Shown: positions 25,859 to 34,792, counted from the stretch's first letter. The stretch is DNA of 64,000 bases from an uncultured Lachnospiraceae bacterium (GCA_947384285.1 CANDGI010000010.1:27015-91014), one strand, 5' to 3'. Numbers and translations: made by a program. Notes: generated from the sequence alone by a model not told the origin.

Positions 25859-26735
25859 TTTTCAAAAACTCTCCAGGCGTCATGCGGTATTTCTTCTTAA
25901 ATGCCCGGTGAAAATAGGAGAGATTATGGAATCCCACAGACAGCGAGACCTCCAGAATGGAAGCGTTTCCGTCTTTCAGCAGTTCTACGGCTTTTTCCAG
26001 CCGAAGGTTATTTAAAAATTCCATGCAGGTCATATTCATATGCTTCTTAAAAAAACGCATAAAATGGTATTCGCTGAAATAGCACATTTTTGCAAGGTCA
26101 GATACAGCGATGGCATCCATATAGTGCAGTTCCATATAGTCCAGGACAGTTTTCAGCTTTTCGGAATGGATGGCGTTGGAGGCGTCAGAGGATGGTGCGG
26201 TTTCTTTGAACTGCAGAAGCAGAAAAACCAGTTGCAGCAGCAATGCCTTCAGCGCCAGCTCGTATCCTGGGATTCCCCCGTCATATAGATTGCTGATTTG
26301 GCCGAAAATCTTCCGCAGGGAGAGATAGGCAGGATGTTCCGGTTTTATCACGCTGGGTAAAATCATTTCATGCTGTGCCAATGGCTGTAAATACCTGGTG
26401 GAACAGATATCTGTGGAGTTTCCGCCCAGGAAATTCATATGAAACACATACGTTTCGGACAGGAATTGGCTGTCTTTTGGGACAGAAGCAGCGTGCAGGG
26501 CCAGGGGCGGCACAAAGATTAAATCTTCCGGTTCCAGTCCGTATTCTGTCAATTCAATATGGTAGGTTCCCTGCCCTTTGAGAATCAAGGTGAATTCCGC
26601 TTCCTCGTGCCAGTGGGTGGTCAATACCGGGTACTGGGGAGAAAGGCAGGTAATATATTTCTGAATGGGAAAAAAGGATTCCCCATGCTTGGCGTCCTCT
26701 TTTTGCTCTAAAATTAATGAGTTTAGTTTTTTCAT
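25842..26735 (-). CDS. AraC-family transcriptional regulator with cupin sensor domain
   Basis: 297 aa from the ATG at 26735 (MKKLNSLILEQ), chosen because GGAGGG lies just upstream; a frame extension to 26786 has no such site. The N-terminal half is an AraC-type cupin (HWHEEAEFTLILKGQGTYHI, EDLIFVPPLALHAAS); the C-terminal ~100 residues are two helix-turn-helices (MDAIAVSDLAKMCYFSEYHF and SVGFHNLSYFHRAFKKKYRM). It is divergent from the alpha-glucosidase 240 bases away, so it most likely activates that gene in response to a sugar. Confidence 0.9.
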   Translation of the reverse strand: MKKLNSLILEQKEDAKHGESFFPIQKYITCLSPQYPVLTTHWHEEAEFTLILKGQGTYHIELTEYGLEPEDLIFVPPLALHAASVPKDSQFLSETYVFHMNFLGGNSTDICSTRYLQPLAQHEMILPSVIKPEHPAYLSLRKIFGQISNLYDGGIPGYELALKALLLQLVFLLLQFKETAPSSDASNAIHSEKLKTVLDYMELHYMDAIAVSDLAKMCYFSEYHFMRFFKKHMNMTCMEFLNNLRLEKAVELLKDGNASILEVSLSVGFHNLSYFHRAFKKKYRMTPGEFLKNADYE

Positions 26736-26977
26736 AAGGAACCCTCCATCCTGCTTAGCCTGCCGTCCGGCGGGCCGTATGGCCATCTTTCTTGCGGAAG
26801 CCGGAGGTTTTCACAAGAACCTTCCTAAAAGAGCAGGATTGTGTTATAACAGGCAAATATATTGCAAGAAAATCTAAAAATATAACATTATAATAGCAGT
26901 ATCTTACAAAAAAAGATAGTGTTTTGAAAAAATAATTTTGTCATTTGAATAAAGATGCAGGCGAGGAGGAAACAGAG

Positions 26978-28717
26978 ATGAACAAGTGGTGGCATGACAA
27001 GGCAGCATATCAGATTTATCCCAAAAGCTTTTATGATGCCAATGGAGATGGAATCGGGGATTTGCAGGGAATTATTTCAAAGCTGGATTATTTGGAGGAG
27101 CTGGGCATTGACATTATCTGGATTTCACCTATCTATAAATCCCCTTTTGTGGATCAGGGTTATGATATTTCAGATTATTATGAAATTGCACCGGAGTTCG
27201 GCACAATGGAGGATTTTGAAGAACTGCTGGCACAAGCAAAAAAACGGGGCATATACATTGTAATGGATTTGGTCATCAACCACTGTTCCGACCAGCATGA
27301 ATGGTTCCAAAAAGCCTTGGCAGATCCGGAAGGGGAATATGCAGATTACTTTTATTTCCGGGCAGGGAAGAATGGAAACCCGCCTAGCAATTACCGTTCC
27401 TATTTTGGAGGAAGCTGCTGGGAGCCGGTGCCGGGAACCGATCAATATTATTTCCATGCCTTTGCCAAGGAGCAGCCGGATTTGAATTGGGAAAACCCGA
27501 AAATGCGGCAGGAGATTTACGATATGATTAACTGGTGGCTGGAAAAGGGTCTGGCCGGATTTCGGATTGACGCCATTATCAATATTAAAAAAGATATCAA
27601 TTTCCCAGATCTTGAGCCGGATGGGCCAGACGGCCTTGTAAGCTATTTTCGGGTAGTGGAGCAGACCCGCGGGGTGGGGCAGCTGCTTAAGGATTTGAAA
27701 AACAATACCTTTGCAAAGTATGATGCCTTTACCGTCGGGGAAGTGTTCAATATGCATGAAGAAGAGCTGCCGGAATTTATCGGGGAAGATGGGCATTTTT
27801 CCACAATTTTTGATTTCAGCGCCCATTGTCTCAGCGAAGGGGAGCATGGCTGGTATGATGCGCCGGACATTGATTTTAAGGAATGGAGGGAAGCCATTGT
27901 AAATTCCCAGCTGGAGGTGCAGAAGGTGGGATTTAAGGCAAATATCATTGAAAACCATGATGAGCCAAGGGGTGTTTCCAGATTCCTGCCGGAATATGCA
28001 AGAAATGAAGCCGGGACAAAAATGCTTGGAACTATCAGCCTTCTGCTTCGTGGGATTCCCTTCCTTTACCAGGGGCAGGAAATCGGGATGCAGAACTGCG
28101 TGTGGGACAGCAGCGAGGAATGGGATGATATCAGCACGAAAGATCAGTACCAGGTGGCAAAAGCCGCTGGATTATCGGAAAAAGAAGCCTTGGATAAATG
28201 CGCAAGGTTAAGCCGGGATAACGCCAGAACCCCTATGCAGTGGAGTGGAGAGAGGTGCGCAGGATTTACCCAAGGAACCCCATGGCTTAAGGTAAATCCC
28301 AATTATTCCAAGATAAACGTAGAGAAACAGCAGCAGGAAGAGGATTCTGTGCTCCATTATTATAAGAAATTAATCGCATTGCGCAAATCAGAGGAATTCA
28401 AGGAGGTATTTACCTATGGGAGATTTGCTCCCGCGTATGAGGAGCAGGAAAATATCATGGCGTTTTACCGATACCTGGACAAAGAAGAGACTGCCAGCGA
28501 GGAAAGCGTTGGAGTTTTCCACAAACGCCAGGAGAATCAGGAGCCGGCAAGTTCCAGAAAACGTGTTCTCGTTGCGGCGAATTTCGGAAAAGATGCGGCA
28601 GAGCTGCCTTTGAAATGCAAAGTGAAAAAAGTTCTTCTTTCCAACCTGCCAGAAAACCAGGCAGGAGAAACACTGGTTCTTGCAGGATGCGGCACTATGG
28701 TGTTGGAATGTGAATAA
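26978..28717 (+). CDS. GH13 alpha-glucosidase / oligo-1,6-glucosidase
   Basis: 579 aa from the ATG at 26978 after GAGGAGG. GH13 conserved regions: DLVINHCSDQHEWF (region I), GFRIDAI with nucleophile D198, GEVF with acid/base E255, and ENHDEPR with D328. It has the subfamily-31 look of oligo-1,6-glucosidase, trehalose-6-phosphate hydrolase and related enzymes; no signal peptide, so it is intracellular and would cleave imported isomalto- or malto-oligosaccharides to glucose. A polar insertion (about residues 500-530) lies in the C-terminal beta domain. Regulated probably by the divergent AraC protein. Confidence 0.92.
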   Translation: MNKWWHDKAAYQIYPKSFYDANGDGIGDLQGIISKLDYLEELGIDIIWISPIYKSPFVDQGYDISDYYEIAPEFGTMEDFEELLAQAKKRGIYIVMDLVINHCSDQHEWFQKALADPEGEYADYFYFRAGKNGNPPSNYRSYFGGSCWEPVPGTDQYYFHAFAKEQPDLNWENPKMRQEIYDMINWWLEKGLAGFRIDAIINIKKDINFPDLEPDGPDGLVSYFRVVEQTRGVGQLLKDLKNNTFAKYDAFTVGEVFNMHEEELPEFIGEDGHFSTIFDFSAHCLSEGEHGWYDAPDIDFKEWREAIVNSQLEVQKVGFKANIIENHDEPRGVSRFLPEYARNEAGTKMLGTISLLLRGIPFLYQGQEIGMQNCVWDSSEEWDDISTKDQYQVAKAAGLSEKEALDKCARLSRDNARTPMQWSGERCAGFTQGTPWLKVNPNYSKINVEKQQQEEDSVLHYYKKLIALRKSEEFKEVFTYGRFAPAYEEQENIMAFYRYLDKEETASEESVGVFHKRQENQEPASSRKRVLVAANFGKDAAELPLKCKVKKVLLSNLPENQAGETLVLAGCGTMVLECE

Positions 28718-28889
28718 CTGTTCTCTAATGCTGCAACAAACAATCAATATTTTGATACACAGGAAAGGGCGTCTGCCGTTCCGCCCGTGTCTGCATATTG
28801 TTAGTTTGCCAAAACATTGCCCCAGCTTGCATGCCAAAAAGCCATTCAGCCTTGACCTCTGTGTCCCCATATTAAAAATTCGCGCTAAC

Positions 28890-28918
28890 TTTACACTGCC
28901 GATTCTTTTTGCTATAAT
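28890..28918 (+). promoter_or_regulatory. Near-consensus promoter
   Basis: TTTACA (28890-28895), exactly 17 bases, TATAAT (28913-28918). The transcript would begin near 28925, with a small gene and then the DJ-1 gene downstream. Confidence 0.7.
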
Positions 28919-28969
28919 GCAGATGATAAGGAATCAATACATGTTGACAGATATTGCAGAAGGCAGGTG

Positions 28970-29146
28970 ATGATATGCCGGCCGGCGAGAAGGAATACAA
29001 CGGCCGCCTTTTGGATCAGCGATCAGCCTGAATGGATGGAACGGCTGGAAACTGCCATGGAAAACAATGACATTAAAACAGTGAAAAAGCAGCTTGCTAT
29101 TGAAAAAAGTTCGTTGAGCGTAAACTATACCAAAAGCCCCCGTTGA
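28970..29146 (+). CDS. Small unknown protein (58 aa)
   Basis: ATG at 28970 with AGAAGG six bases upstream and a near-consensus promoter 50 bases before. The C-terminal part (DQPEWMERLETAMENND, then KTVKKQLAIEKSSLSVN) has the amphipathic composition of a real protein; the first ~15 residues are basic. A nine-codon frame (MLTDIAEGR, 28941-28970) ends on the same start codon as TGATG-type overlap, suggesting a coupled leader. No family is recognised. Alternative: the remnant of a longer gene. Confidence 0.4.
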   Translation: MICRPARRNTTAAFWISDQPEWMERLETAMENNDIKTVKKQLAIEKSSLSVNYTKSPR

Positions 29147-29183
29147 CCAGTGGGCAATCATAAGAAAGAAAGGACGACTGATT

Positions 29184-29744
29184 ATGAAAAAGATAGGCGT
29201 ATTTTTAGCGGAAGGATTCGAAGAAATTGAAGGGCTGACAGTGGTGGATATCCTGCGCCGGGCGGGTCTTTCGGTTGTAACCATTTCCATTATGGGGCAG
29301 AAGGAAGTCCATGGCTCCCATCAGATTGGCGTTTTGGCAGATGCATTATTCGAAGAGGTGGATTTTACAGAATATGACGGAGTGGTATTGCCAGGCGGGA
29401 TGCCGGGCACCAAGAACCTGGGCAGCCATACGGGCGTCAATGAAATCATCAAAGCTTTTGCAGAGGAAGGGAAGCTGGCAGCGGCTATCTGTGCAGCTCC
29501 AAGCGTCCTTGGGCAGGCGGGAATCCTAAAAGGGAAGAAGGCGGCCTGCTATCCAGGCTTTGAGGATAAACTGGATGGAGCCGAAGTAATCTATGAGGAA
29601 GTAGCAGAAGCAGGGAATGTGATTACCAGCCGCGGCATGGGAACAGCCATTCCTTTTGCGCTGAGGCTGGCGGCATATTTTACAACCGAAGAAAAGGCAA
29701 AAGAGCTGGCAGAAGCAATTATTTATAAAGCAGCTGGAAAGTGA
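29184..29744 (+). CDS. DJ-1/PfpI-family protein
   Basis: 186 aa. Family features: the N-terminal strand KKIGVFLAEGFEEIE with the conserved Glu, the nucleophile elbow AAICAAPSVLG with Cys ~103, and a PGGMPGTKNL loop. Members of the DJ-1 clade act in oxidative or carbonyl stress responses and have been described as glyoxalases or deglycases, with function debated. The protein is cytoplasmic. The stop codon sits inside the first unit of a 37-bp tandem repeat, so the last codons are part of that duplication. Start follows AAAGGACG. Confidence 0.88.
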   Translation: MKKIGVFLAEGFEEIEGLTVVDILRRAGLSVVTISIMGQKEVHGSHQIGVLADALFEEVDFTEYDGVVLPGGMPGTKNLGSHTGVNEIIKAFAEEGKLAAAICAAPSVLGQAGILKGKKAACYPGFEDKLDGAEVIYEEVAEAGNVITSRGMGTAIPFALRLAAYFTTEEKAKELAEAIIYKAAGK

Positions 29745-29834
29745 TAAGGAAAACTGCATTTATAAAACAGCTGGAAAACGATAGGGAAAACTGCACTTAT
29801 AAAGCAGCTGGAAAGTGATATAGAAAGCTGCTAT
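29724..29834 (+). repeat. 37-bp tandem repeat, three copies, spanning the DJ-1 stop codon
   Basis: Units start at 29724, 29761 and 29798, each with the TATAAAGCAGCTGGAAA-type core. The first unit is the end of the coding sequence (YKAAGK and stop), so the gene's 3' end was copied twice downstream; 37 is not a multiple of three. Confidence 0.85.
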
Positions 29835-29840
29835 GATTAA

Positions 29841-29868
29841 GGGACTGTCCACATGCTTGGACAGTTCC
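29841..29868 (+). terminator. Terminator after the DJ-1 gene
   Basis: 11-bp stem (one G-U) GGGACTGTCCA/TGGACAGTTCC with loop CATGCT, followed by TGATTTTAC. Confidence 0.65.
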
Positions 29869-29977
29869 TGATTTTACAAAACCCAGCGCAGCAAAGAATA
29901 AATCAGGAAATTTTTGGCAATACTCTTCTTAGAAACTGTAGGAAAATAACGATTCAGGGGTAAGGAGAGTATTGATC

Positions 29978-30595
29978 ATGAAAAAAATGTTACAGGCAGG
30001 TGCAGTATTGATCGCTGCAGTGCTGCTTCTATATGGATACCGTCAATATAACAGCAGTAATATGGCAGAGGAGATTGCAGGAAAAATCATCCGGTTCCAT
30101 GTGAGGGCAAACAGTGATACAGAGTTGGACCAGGAATTGAAGTTAAAAGTGCGGGACGCCATAGGAGCTTGCATGCAGCCCGTACTTTCAGGGGTTTCCG
30201 GCATCCAGGAGAGCCGCCAGGCCATCTATGAAAATTTGAGCCGGATTGAACGGGAGGCAGAGTGGGTGATAAAATCCGAAGGGTTTGATTATCCAGTAAA
30301 AGCAGAACTGGCCAGGGTGGATTTTCCAGAAAAGACCTACGGGAATTATACTTTCCCGGCAGGAAAATACGAAGCCTTAGAGGTTGTAATCGGAGAAGGG
30401 AAAGGCCATAATTGGTGGTGCGTCATGTACCCGAACCTCTGTTTTTTTAACAGCGTTTACGAAGTGGTGGACGAGGAAGCAGAAAAGTCCCTGGAGCGGG
30501 CGCTCACACAGGAAGAATATAAGAGTTTGATGGAAAATAAAAATTATGAAGTGAAGTTTGCGCTGGTGGATTGGATAAAGGAAAAAATCCACTGA
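29978..30595 (+). CDS. spoIIR: Stage II sporulation protein R
   Basis: 205 aa from the ATG at 29978 (AAGGAG at 29962-29967). An N-terminal membrane/signal segment (MLQAGAVLIAAVLLLYGY) precedes the SpoIIR domain with IRFHVRANSDTELDQELKLK and GHNWWCVMYPNLCF, both highly characteristic. SpoIIR is secreted from the forespore and activates SpoIIGA, which processes pro-sigma-E in the mother cell. Transcription should depend on sigma-F. It stands alone between a terminator and murI. Confidence 0.95.
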   Translation: MKKMLQAGAVLIAAVLLLYGYRQYNSSNMAEEIAGKIIRFHVRANSDTELDQELKLKVRDAIGACMQPVLSGVSGIQESRQAIYENLSRIEREAEWVIKSEGFDYPVKAELARVDFPEKTYGNYTFPAGKYEALEVVIGEGKGHNWWCVMYPNLCFFNSVYEVVDEEAEKSLERALTQEEYKSLMENKNYEVKFALVDWIKEKIH

Positions 30596-30692
30596 GATGC
30601 AAAAATTTTGAAAATTTCCGGCGGCTCTTGCATTTTTACTATAAAACGGGTAATATACATGTGTATGACCTGATTTTATGGAGATAACAAAG

Positions 30693-31526
30693 ATGAGAGA
30701 ATCCGTGGAAGAGAAAAAGTATGCCCCGGTAGGAGTTTTTGATTCCGGGGTGGGAGGGCTGACGGTAGCCAGGGAGATTATGCGTCAGCTTCCAGAGGAA
30801 AACATTATTTATTTCGGAGATACTGCCCGTGTTCCCTATGGCAGCAAGTCAAAGGAAACTGTAATCCGTTATTCCAGGCAGATTATTCATTTTCTGGAAT
30901 CCATGGGAGTGAAGGCGATTGTAGTTGCCTGTAATACGGCGAGCGCTTTTGCATTGGAAGAGATAAGGCCGGAAATGAAAATGCCCATTATCGGCGTGGT
31001 GAAGCCAGGCGCCAAGGTGGCTGCAGAAGCTACCAGGAATGGCAGAATCGGCGTGATTGGAACGGAAGGGACAGTAGGAAGCCAGATTTATACTGAGATG
31101 ATACATAGGCATAACCCAAATGCAATTGTTGTGGGGAAAGCCTGTCCGCTGTTCGTGCCTTTGGTGGAGGAGGGATGGCTGAAAGATTCTGTTACCATAG
31201 AGGTGGCGAAACGGTATCTTGCATCTTTCCAGGAATCAGATATAGACACCCTGATTCTGGGATGTACCCATTATCCCCTGCTGAGGTCTACGATACGGGA
31301 TATTATGGGGGGCAGGGTGAATCTGGTGAATCCGGCATATGAAACAGCCCAGGGATTGCGAAGGCTGTTAAAGCAGCATCAGATTGCCAATGATGGAAAG
31401 GAAGCACTGTCCTCGCTGAAATATCAGTTTTACGTCAGCGATGCAGCGGAAAAGTTTAAAAACTTTGCCAATTCCATATTGCCTTGTGAGATCAAAGAAG
31501 CACAATTAATACATATTGAGGAGTAA
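30693..31526 (+). CDS. murI: Glutamate racemase
   Basis: 277 aa from the ATG at 30693, chosen because GGAGA lies at 30680-30684; an ATG at 30678 has no such site. Substrate-site motif VGVFDSGVGGLTV (with catalytic-site Asp 17), first catalytic cysteine C80 in VVACNTASA and second C191 in LGCTHYPLL. MurI makes D-glutamate for peptidoglycan. It is followed three bases after the stop by the DUF1934 gene and then galU, a three-gene cell-envelope cluster. Confidence 0.96.
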   Translation: MRESVEEKKYAPVGVFDSGVGGLTVAREIMRQLPEENIIYFGDTARVPYGSKSKETVIRYSRQIIHFLESMGVKAIVVACNTASAFALEEIRPEMKMPIIGVVKPGAKVAAEATRNGRIGVIGTEGTVGSQIYTEMIHRHNPNAIVVGKACPLFVPLVEEGWLKDSVTIEVAKRYLASFQESDIDTLILGCTHYPLLRSTIRDIMGGRVNLVNPAYETAQGLRRLLKQHQIANDGKEALSSLKYQFYVSDAAEKFKNFANSILPCEIKEAQLIHIEE

Positions 31527-31529
31527 CCT

Positions 31530-31982
31530 ATGACAAAAGATGTACTGTTATCAATCAGCGGCCTGCAGTTTGCAGCCAGGGACGAAGAAGATGTGGAACC
31601 CATCGAAGTGATTACGGCCGGCGACTATTATAAGAAAAATGGAAAGCATTATATTCTGTATGATGAGGTTATGGAAGGGTTTGACGGCAATACGAAAAAT
31701 GTGATTAAGCTTACCGAGGATTCCCTGGATATCACCAAGAAAGGCATTTCCAATGTCCATATGATTTTCGAGAAAAACAGGAAAAACGTCTCCTACTACA
31801 ATACGCCTTTTGGAAGCCTTTTAATCGGCATTGATGCAAAAAGCGTAGATATTGCAGAGACAGAGGATACCATTGATGTAAAGGTGAAATACAATCTGGA
31901 AGTAAATTATGAGCATTTGGCAGATTGTTCCATCACCATGAATATCAAATCAAAAGAATCGGGAAATTTCACCCTTTCCTGA
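31530..31982 (+). CDS. DUF1934 (YwiB-like) beta-barrel protein
   Basis: 150 aa. The pattern of alternating strands (DYYKKNGKHYILYDE, VIKLTEDSLDI, VSYYNTPFGSLLIGI, KVKYNLEVNY) is that of the calycin-like DUF1934 family, common in Firmicutes and often next to murI or arginyl-tRNA synthetase genes. No enzyme function is known. The start follows GAGGAG within the murI end, so the two are tightly coupled; galU begins 15 bases later. Confidence 0.82.
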   Translation: MTKDVLLSISGLQFAARDEEDVEPIEVITAGDYYKKNGKHYILYDEVMEGFDGNTKNVIKLTEDSLDITKKGISNVHMIFEKNRKNVSYYNTPFGSLLIGIDAKSVDIAETEDTIDVKVKYNLEVNYEHLADCSITMNIKSKESGNFTLS

Positions 31983-31997
31983 TTATAAGGAGAAATT

Positions 31998-32888
31998 ATG
32001 AAAGTAAGAAAAGCGATTATTCCGGCAGCAGGATTGGGAACCAGGTTTTTGCCTGCCACAAAAGCGCAGCCAAAGGAAATGCTTCCCATTGTGGACAAAC
32101 CTACAATTCAGTATATTATTGAGGAAGCGGTGGAAGCTGGCATCCAGGATATCATTATTGTGACTGGCCGCAATAAACGTTCCATTGAGGATCACTTTGA
32201 CCGCTCCATTGAGCTTGAACTGGAGTTGGAAAAAGGAAAAAAGCAGGAAATGCTGGATATGGTAAAGGAAATTTCAGAGAAGGCCAATATCCATTATATC
32301 CGCCAGAAGGAACCCAGGGGACTGGGCCATGCCATATTGGCTGCCCGGCATTTCATTGGGGAGGAACCTTTTGCAGTGCTTTTAGGGGATGATGTGGTTG
32401 TGGCGAAAAAGCCTTGCCTGGGACAGATGCTTGATGTATTCCGGGAATACCAGACCTCCATTCTGGGTGTGCAGACCGTTGCCCATGAGGTGGTGGATAA
32501 ATATGGAATCATTGCTGGAAAGCAGGTGGACGACCGGATTTACAAGGTGAAGGATATGGTGGAAAAGCCTTCTTTAGAGGAAGCTCCTTCCAATATTGCA
32601 GTATTGGGGCGGTATATTATCACACCTGAGATTTTCAAGTTTTTAGAGACCCAGGACGCAGGCCGGGGCGGAGAAATCCAGCTTACCGATGCCCTAAAGC
32701 GGCTGGCAAAAGAGCAGGCCATGTATGCTTATGATTTTAAGGGGCACCGGTATGATGTGGGAACCAAGACGGGATTCATTCAGGCTAATATTGAATTTGC
32801 CTTGCGGAGGGAAGAATTGAAGGATGAGATGAAGGATTATCTGCAGAGGCTCCATGAGAATATGGAAGAAATGCTTCAATATGACTAA
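31998..32888 (+). CDS. galU: UTP--glucose-1-phosphate uridylyltransferase
   Basis: 296 aa. Nucleotidyltransferase signatures: AIIPAAGLGTRFLPATKAQPKEML at the N-terminus (in part), VLLGDDVVV with the metal-binding Asp residues, and GGEIQLTDAL. The enzyme makes UDP-glucose for polysaccharide, lipoteichoic acid or glycolipid synthesis and links to the sugar metabolism elsewhere in the window. Start follows AAGGAGA. A strong terminator follows, ending the murI operon. Confidence 0.95.
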   Translation: MKVRKAIIPAAGLGTRFLPATKAQPKEMLPIVDKPTIQYIIEEAVEAGIQDIIIVTGRNKRSIEDHFDRSIELELELEKGKKQEMLDMVKEISEKANIHYIRQKEPRGLGHAILAARHFIGEEPFAVLLGDDVVVAKKPCLGQMLDVFREYQTSILGVQTVAHEVVDKYGIIAGKQVDDRIYKVKDMVEKPSLEEAPSNIAVLGRYIITPEIFKFLETQDAGRGGEIQLTDALKRLAKEQAMYAYDFKGHRYDVGTKTGFIQANIEFALRREELKDEMKDYLQRLHENMEEMLQYD

Positions 32889-32900
32889 ATATGATTTTAT

Positions 32901-32935
32901 AAAAAGGGACTGTCGGAAATGACGGTCCCTTTTTA
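32901..32935 (+). terminator. Terminator after galU
   Basis: AAAAGGGACTGTC pairs with GACGGTCCCTTTT (one G-U) around loop GGAAAT, followed by TTAAAATT. Confidence 0.8.
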
Positions 32936-33034
32936 AAATTAATGTACAGTTTGCTTGAGGCGCTTATAAACAATTTTTTGTGCAAAATTCTGCAGTTTGC
33001 TTTTCTGGTTTATCCAGGTTAGGATAGAATGCAG

Positions 33035-33496
33035 CTATTTTTTAGCTTTTGTTTCTGCTTTTTCTTTCAGCCTGTCCAGGAATTTCTTTTTCTTTACAAC
33101 GGGTTCAGTGGAACCCCTGAGACCCCTGACAGAGGTAATGTAAAGCCCGCTGACCACAGCCTTCACCTCTTTTTTTGTTGGGATTTTGTCAAAAATTTCA
33201 CCTTCACAGATGAAGGTCATGATTTTCGGCCCGACCTTTGCCTTTACGATTGGCATTTTGGAGCCACGCAGCATTTTCGGGGTCTGGGCAATGACTGCCG
33301 CAGGAAGCCCGGAATCTTTTAATTTCATCTTCTTTTTATCGATGATCAGCATTGATATGGTCTGTGCAGCCGCAGCGATCTGCGCATCCTGTTCTTCTTT
33401 TTTCTTTTGTGATTTTTTGCCTACTATGTAAAGTGCAATTGTCGCTGCAAGCAAAAGAACGGTAATTACAATTAATACGATTTGCCATGTAGCCAT
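33035..33496 (-). CDS. Unknown single-pass membrane protein, Lys-rich
   Basis: 153 aa. One N-terminal membrane helix (WQIVLIVITVLLLAATIALYI) is followed at once by a very basic stretch and an Ala-rich helix, so most of the protein should be cytoplasmic. The middle (DSGLPAAVIAQTPKMLRG, KVGPKIMTFICEGEIFDKIP) looks folded. No family is assigned; the form resembles conserved Lachnospiraceae proteins of unknown role. It shares a perfectly symmetric promoter region with the CapA-like gene on the other strand, so the two are probably coexpressed. Confidence 0.75.
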   Translation of the reverse strand: MATWQIVLIVITVLLLAATIALYIVGKKSQKKKEEQDAQIAAAAQTISMLIIDKKKMKLKDSGLPAAVIAQTPKMLRGSKMPIVKAKVGPKIMTFICEGEIFDKIPTKKEVKAVVSGLYITSVRGLRGSTEPVVKKKKFLDRLKEKAETKAKK

Positions 33497-33525
33497 GAGA
33501 ACCCTCCCTTTTCTTCAAATTTTCC

Positions 33526-33575
33526 TTTGCTATTGTACCATTGATTGCGGCAAAAATCAATGGTACAATAGCAAA
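33526..33575. promoter_or_regulatory. Symmetric divergent promoter in a 21-bp perfect inverted repeat
   Basis: Arms at 33526-33546 and 33555-33575 are perfectly complementary with an 8-base centre. Each arm supplies a complete promoter reading outward: plus strand TTGATT (33541-33546), 17 bases, TACAAT (33564-33569); minus strand TTGATT (complement of 33555-33560), 17 bases, TACAAT (complement of 33532-33537). The two -35 boxes face each other, so RNA polymerases or one regulator may compete. Confidence 0.8.
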
Positions 33576-33591
33576 GAAGAGGAGGGATGGG

Positions 33592-34755
33592 ATGAAAAAA
33601 AGCATTCAAAGAGCAATGGTTTCTATGCTTGTGCTGACGTTGGCGGGAGCAGGGCTTTGTTTCTGGCTTTACAAGGCAGAGGGTTATGATAAAAAAGAGC
33701 AGTATTCCGGGAGTGGAAAGGAGAGCCAGAGGCCGGAAAAAGAGAGCAGCCAGGAGGTGGGTGTTGATCCGGTTTTAGACGGAGATGCTGTCTTAGATGG
33801 CGGCAGGGATGATTTGCAGGGGGAAGTGCAGGAAGTATCCCTCATATTTGCAGGGGATATTTATCTGAGCAGTTATGTATTGGAACAATATGACAGGGAA
33901 GGGATTGGAGGGGTATTATCAGAAAAACTGCTGTCCGAGATGCAGCAGGGCGGTATTGTCATGGCAAATGAGGAATTTCCCTTCTCTGCAGGCGGAGTAC
34001 AGGCTCCAGACAAACAGTTTACATTCCGGGCTGACCCCTCTTATGTGAAAATATTCCAGGAGATGGGAGTGGATGTGGTAAGCCTTGCCAATAACCATGC
34101 CCTTGATTATGGGCCGGATGCGCTGGCGGATTCTTTTCAGGCATTGGACGGGGCAGGGATTGCTTATGTGGGAGCAGGGGCAGATAAAGCACGGGCGTCC
34201 GAACCTTTTTTTGCCCAGGCAGGACAGAAAACATTTGGATTTCTGGCAGCTTCCAGGGTAATTCCCGTGGCGGAGTGGAATATTGAAAACCAGCAGCCGG
34301 GGATGCTGTGCACCTATGACAGTGCAGCCCTCTGCGAAGCAATCCGGACAACCAAGCCTCAATGTGATTTTTTGACGGTGTATGTCCATTGGGGAATTGA
34401 GCGGGAGAATGTGCCCCAGGAGTACCAAAGGCAGCTTGCAAGGGAATACATAGATGCAGGGGCGGATTTGGTGGTTGGCGCCCATCCCCATGTGCTGCAG
34501 GGGATAGAGTATTATAATGGGAAGCCCATTGCCTACAGCCTTGGAAATTATATTTTTAATCAGGAGATTGGCGCTGCTGTGCTGCTGAAAGTGACAGTGA
34601 CGCCGGAAAATGAATCGCGGCTGCAGCTGGTTCCTGTTTATGCCGTGGGTGCAAAAACACAGGAAATGGACGGGGAGCAGGCAGCAGAGCTGTACCGGTT
34701 TATGGAGGGGATTTCTTATGGGATTCATATTGGAACAGAAGGGCAGGTTGAATAG
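33592..34755 (+). CDS. CapA-family (poly-gamma-glutamate synthesis type) metallophosphatase-like protein
   Basis: 387 aa from the ATG at 33592 (GGAGGG at 33581-33586). An N-terminal membrane anchor (MVSMLVLTLAGAGLCFWLY) and a Ser/Glu/Asp-rich linker precede the CapA domain: SLIFAGDIYLS, VMANEEFPFS, VSLANNHALDYG and HPHVLQGIEYYNGKPIAYSLGNY (in part) are the metal-binding family motifs. Family members act outside the membrane in capsule or polyglutamate export or cleavage; no other capB/capC genes are near, so the role here is open. Divergent from the basic membrane protein. Confidence 0.88.
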   Translation: MKKSIQRAMVSMLVLTLAGAGLCFWLYKAEGYDKKEQYSGSGKESQRPEKESSQEVGVDPVLDGDAVLDGGRDDLQGEVQEVSLIFAGDIYLSSYVLEQYDREGIGGVLSEKLLSEMQQGGIVMANEEFPFSAGGVQAPDKQFTFRADPSYVKIFQEMGVDVVSLANNHALDYGPDALADSFQALDGAGIAYVGAGADKARASEPFFAQAGQKTFGFLAASRVIPVAEWNIENQQPGMLCTYDSAALCEAIRTTKPQCDFLTVYVHWGIERENVPQEYQRQLAREYIDAGADLVVGAHPHVLQGIEYYNGKPIAYSLGNYIFNQEIGAAVLLKVTVTPENESRLQLVPVYAVGAKTQEMDGEQAAELYRFMEGISYGIHIGTEGQVE

Positions 34756-34792
34756 GAAGGAACAGAAGAAGCAGAAAATACTAGAAAAATGT

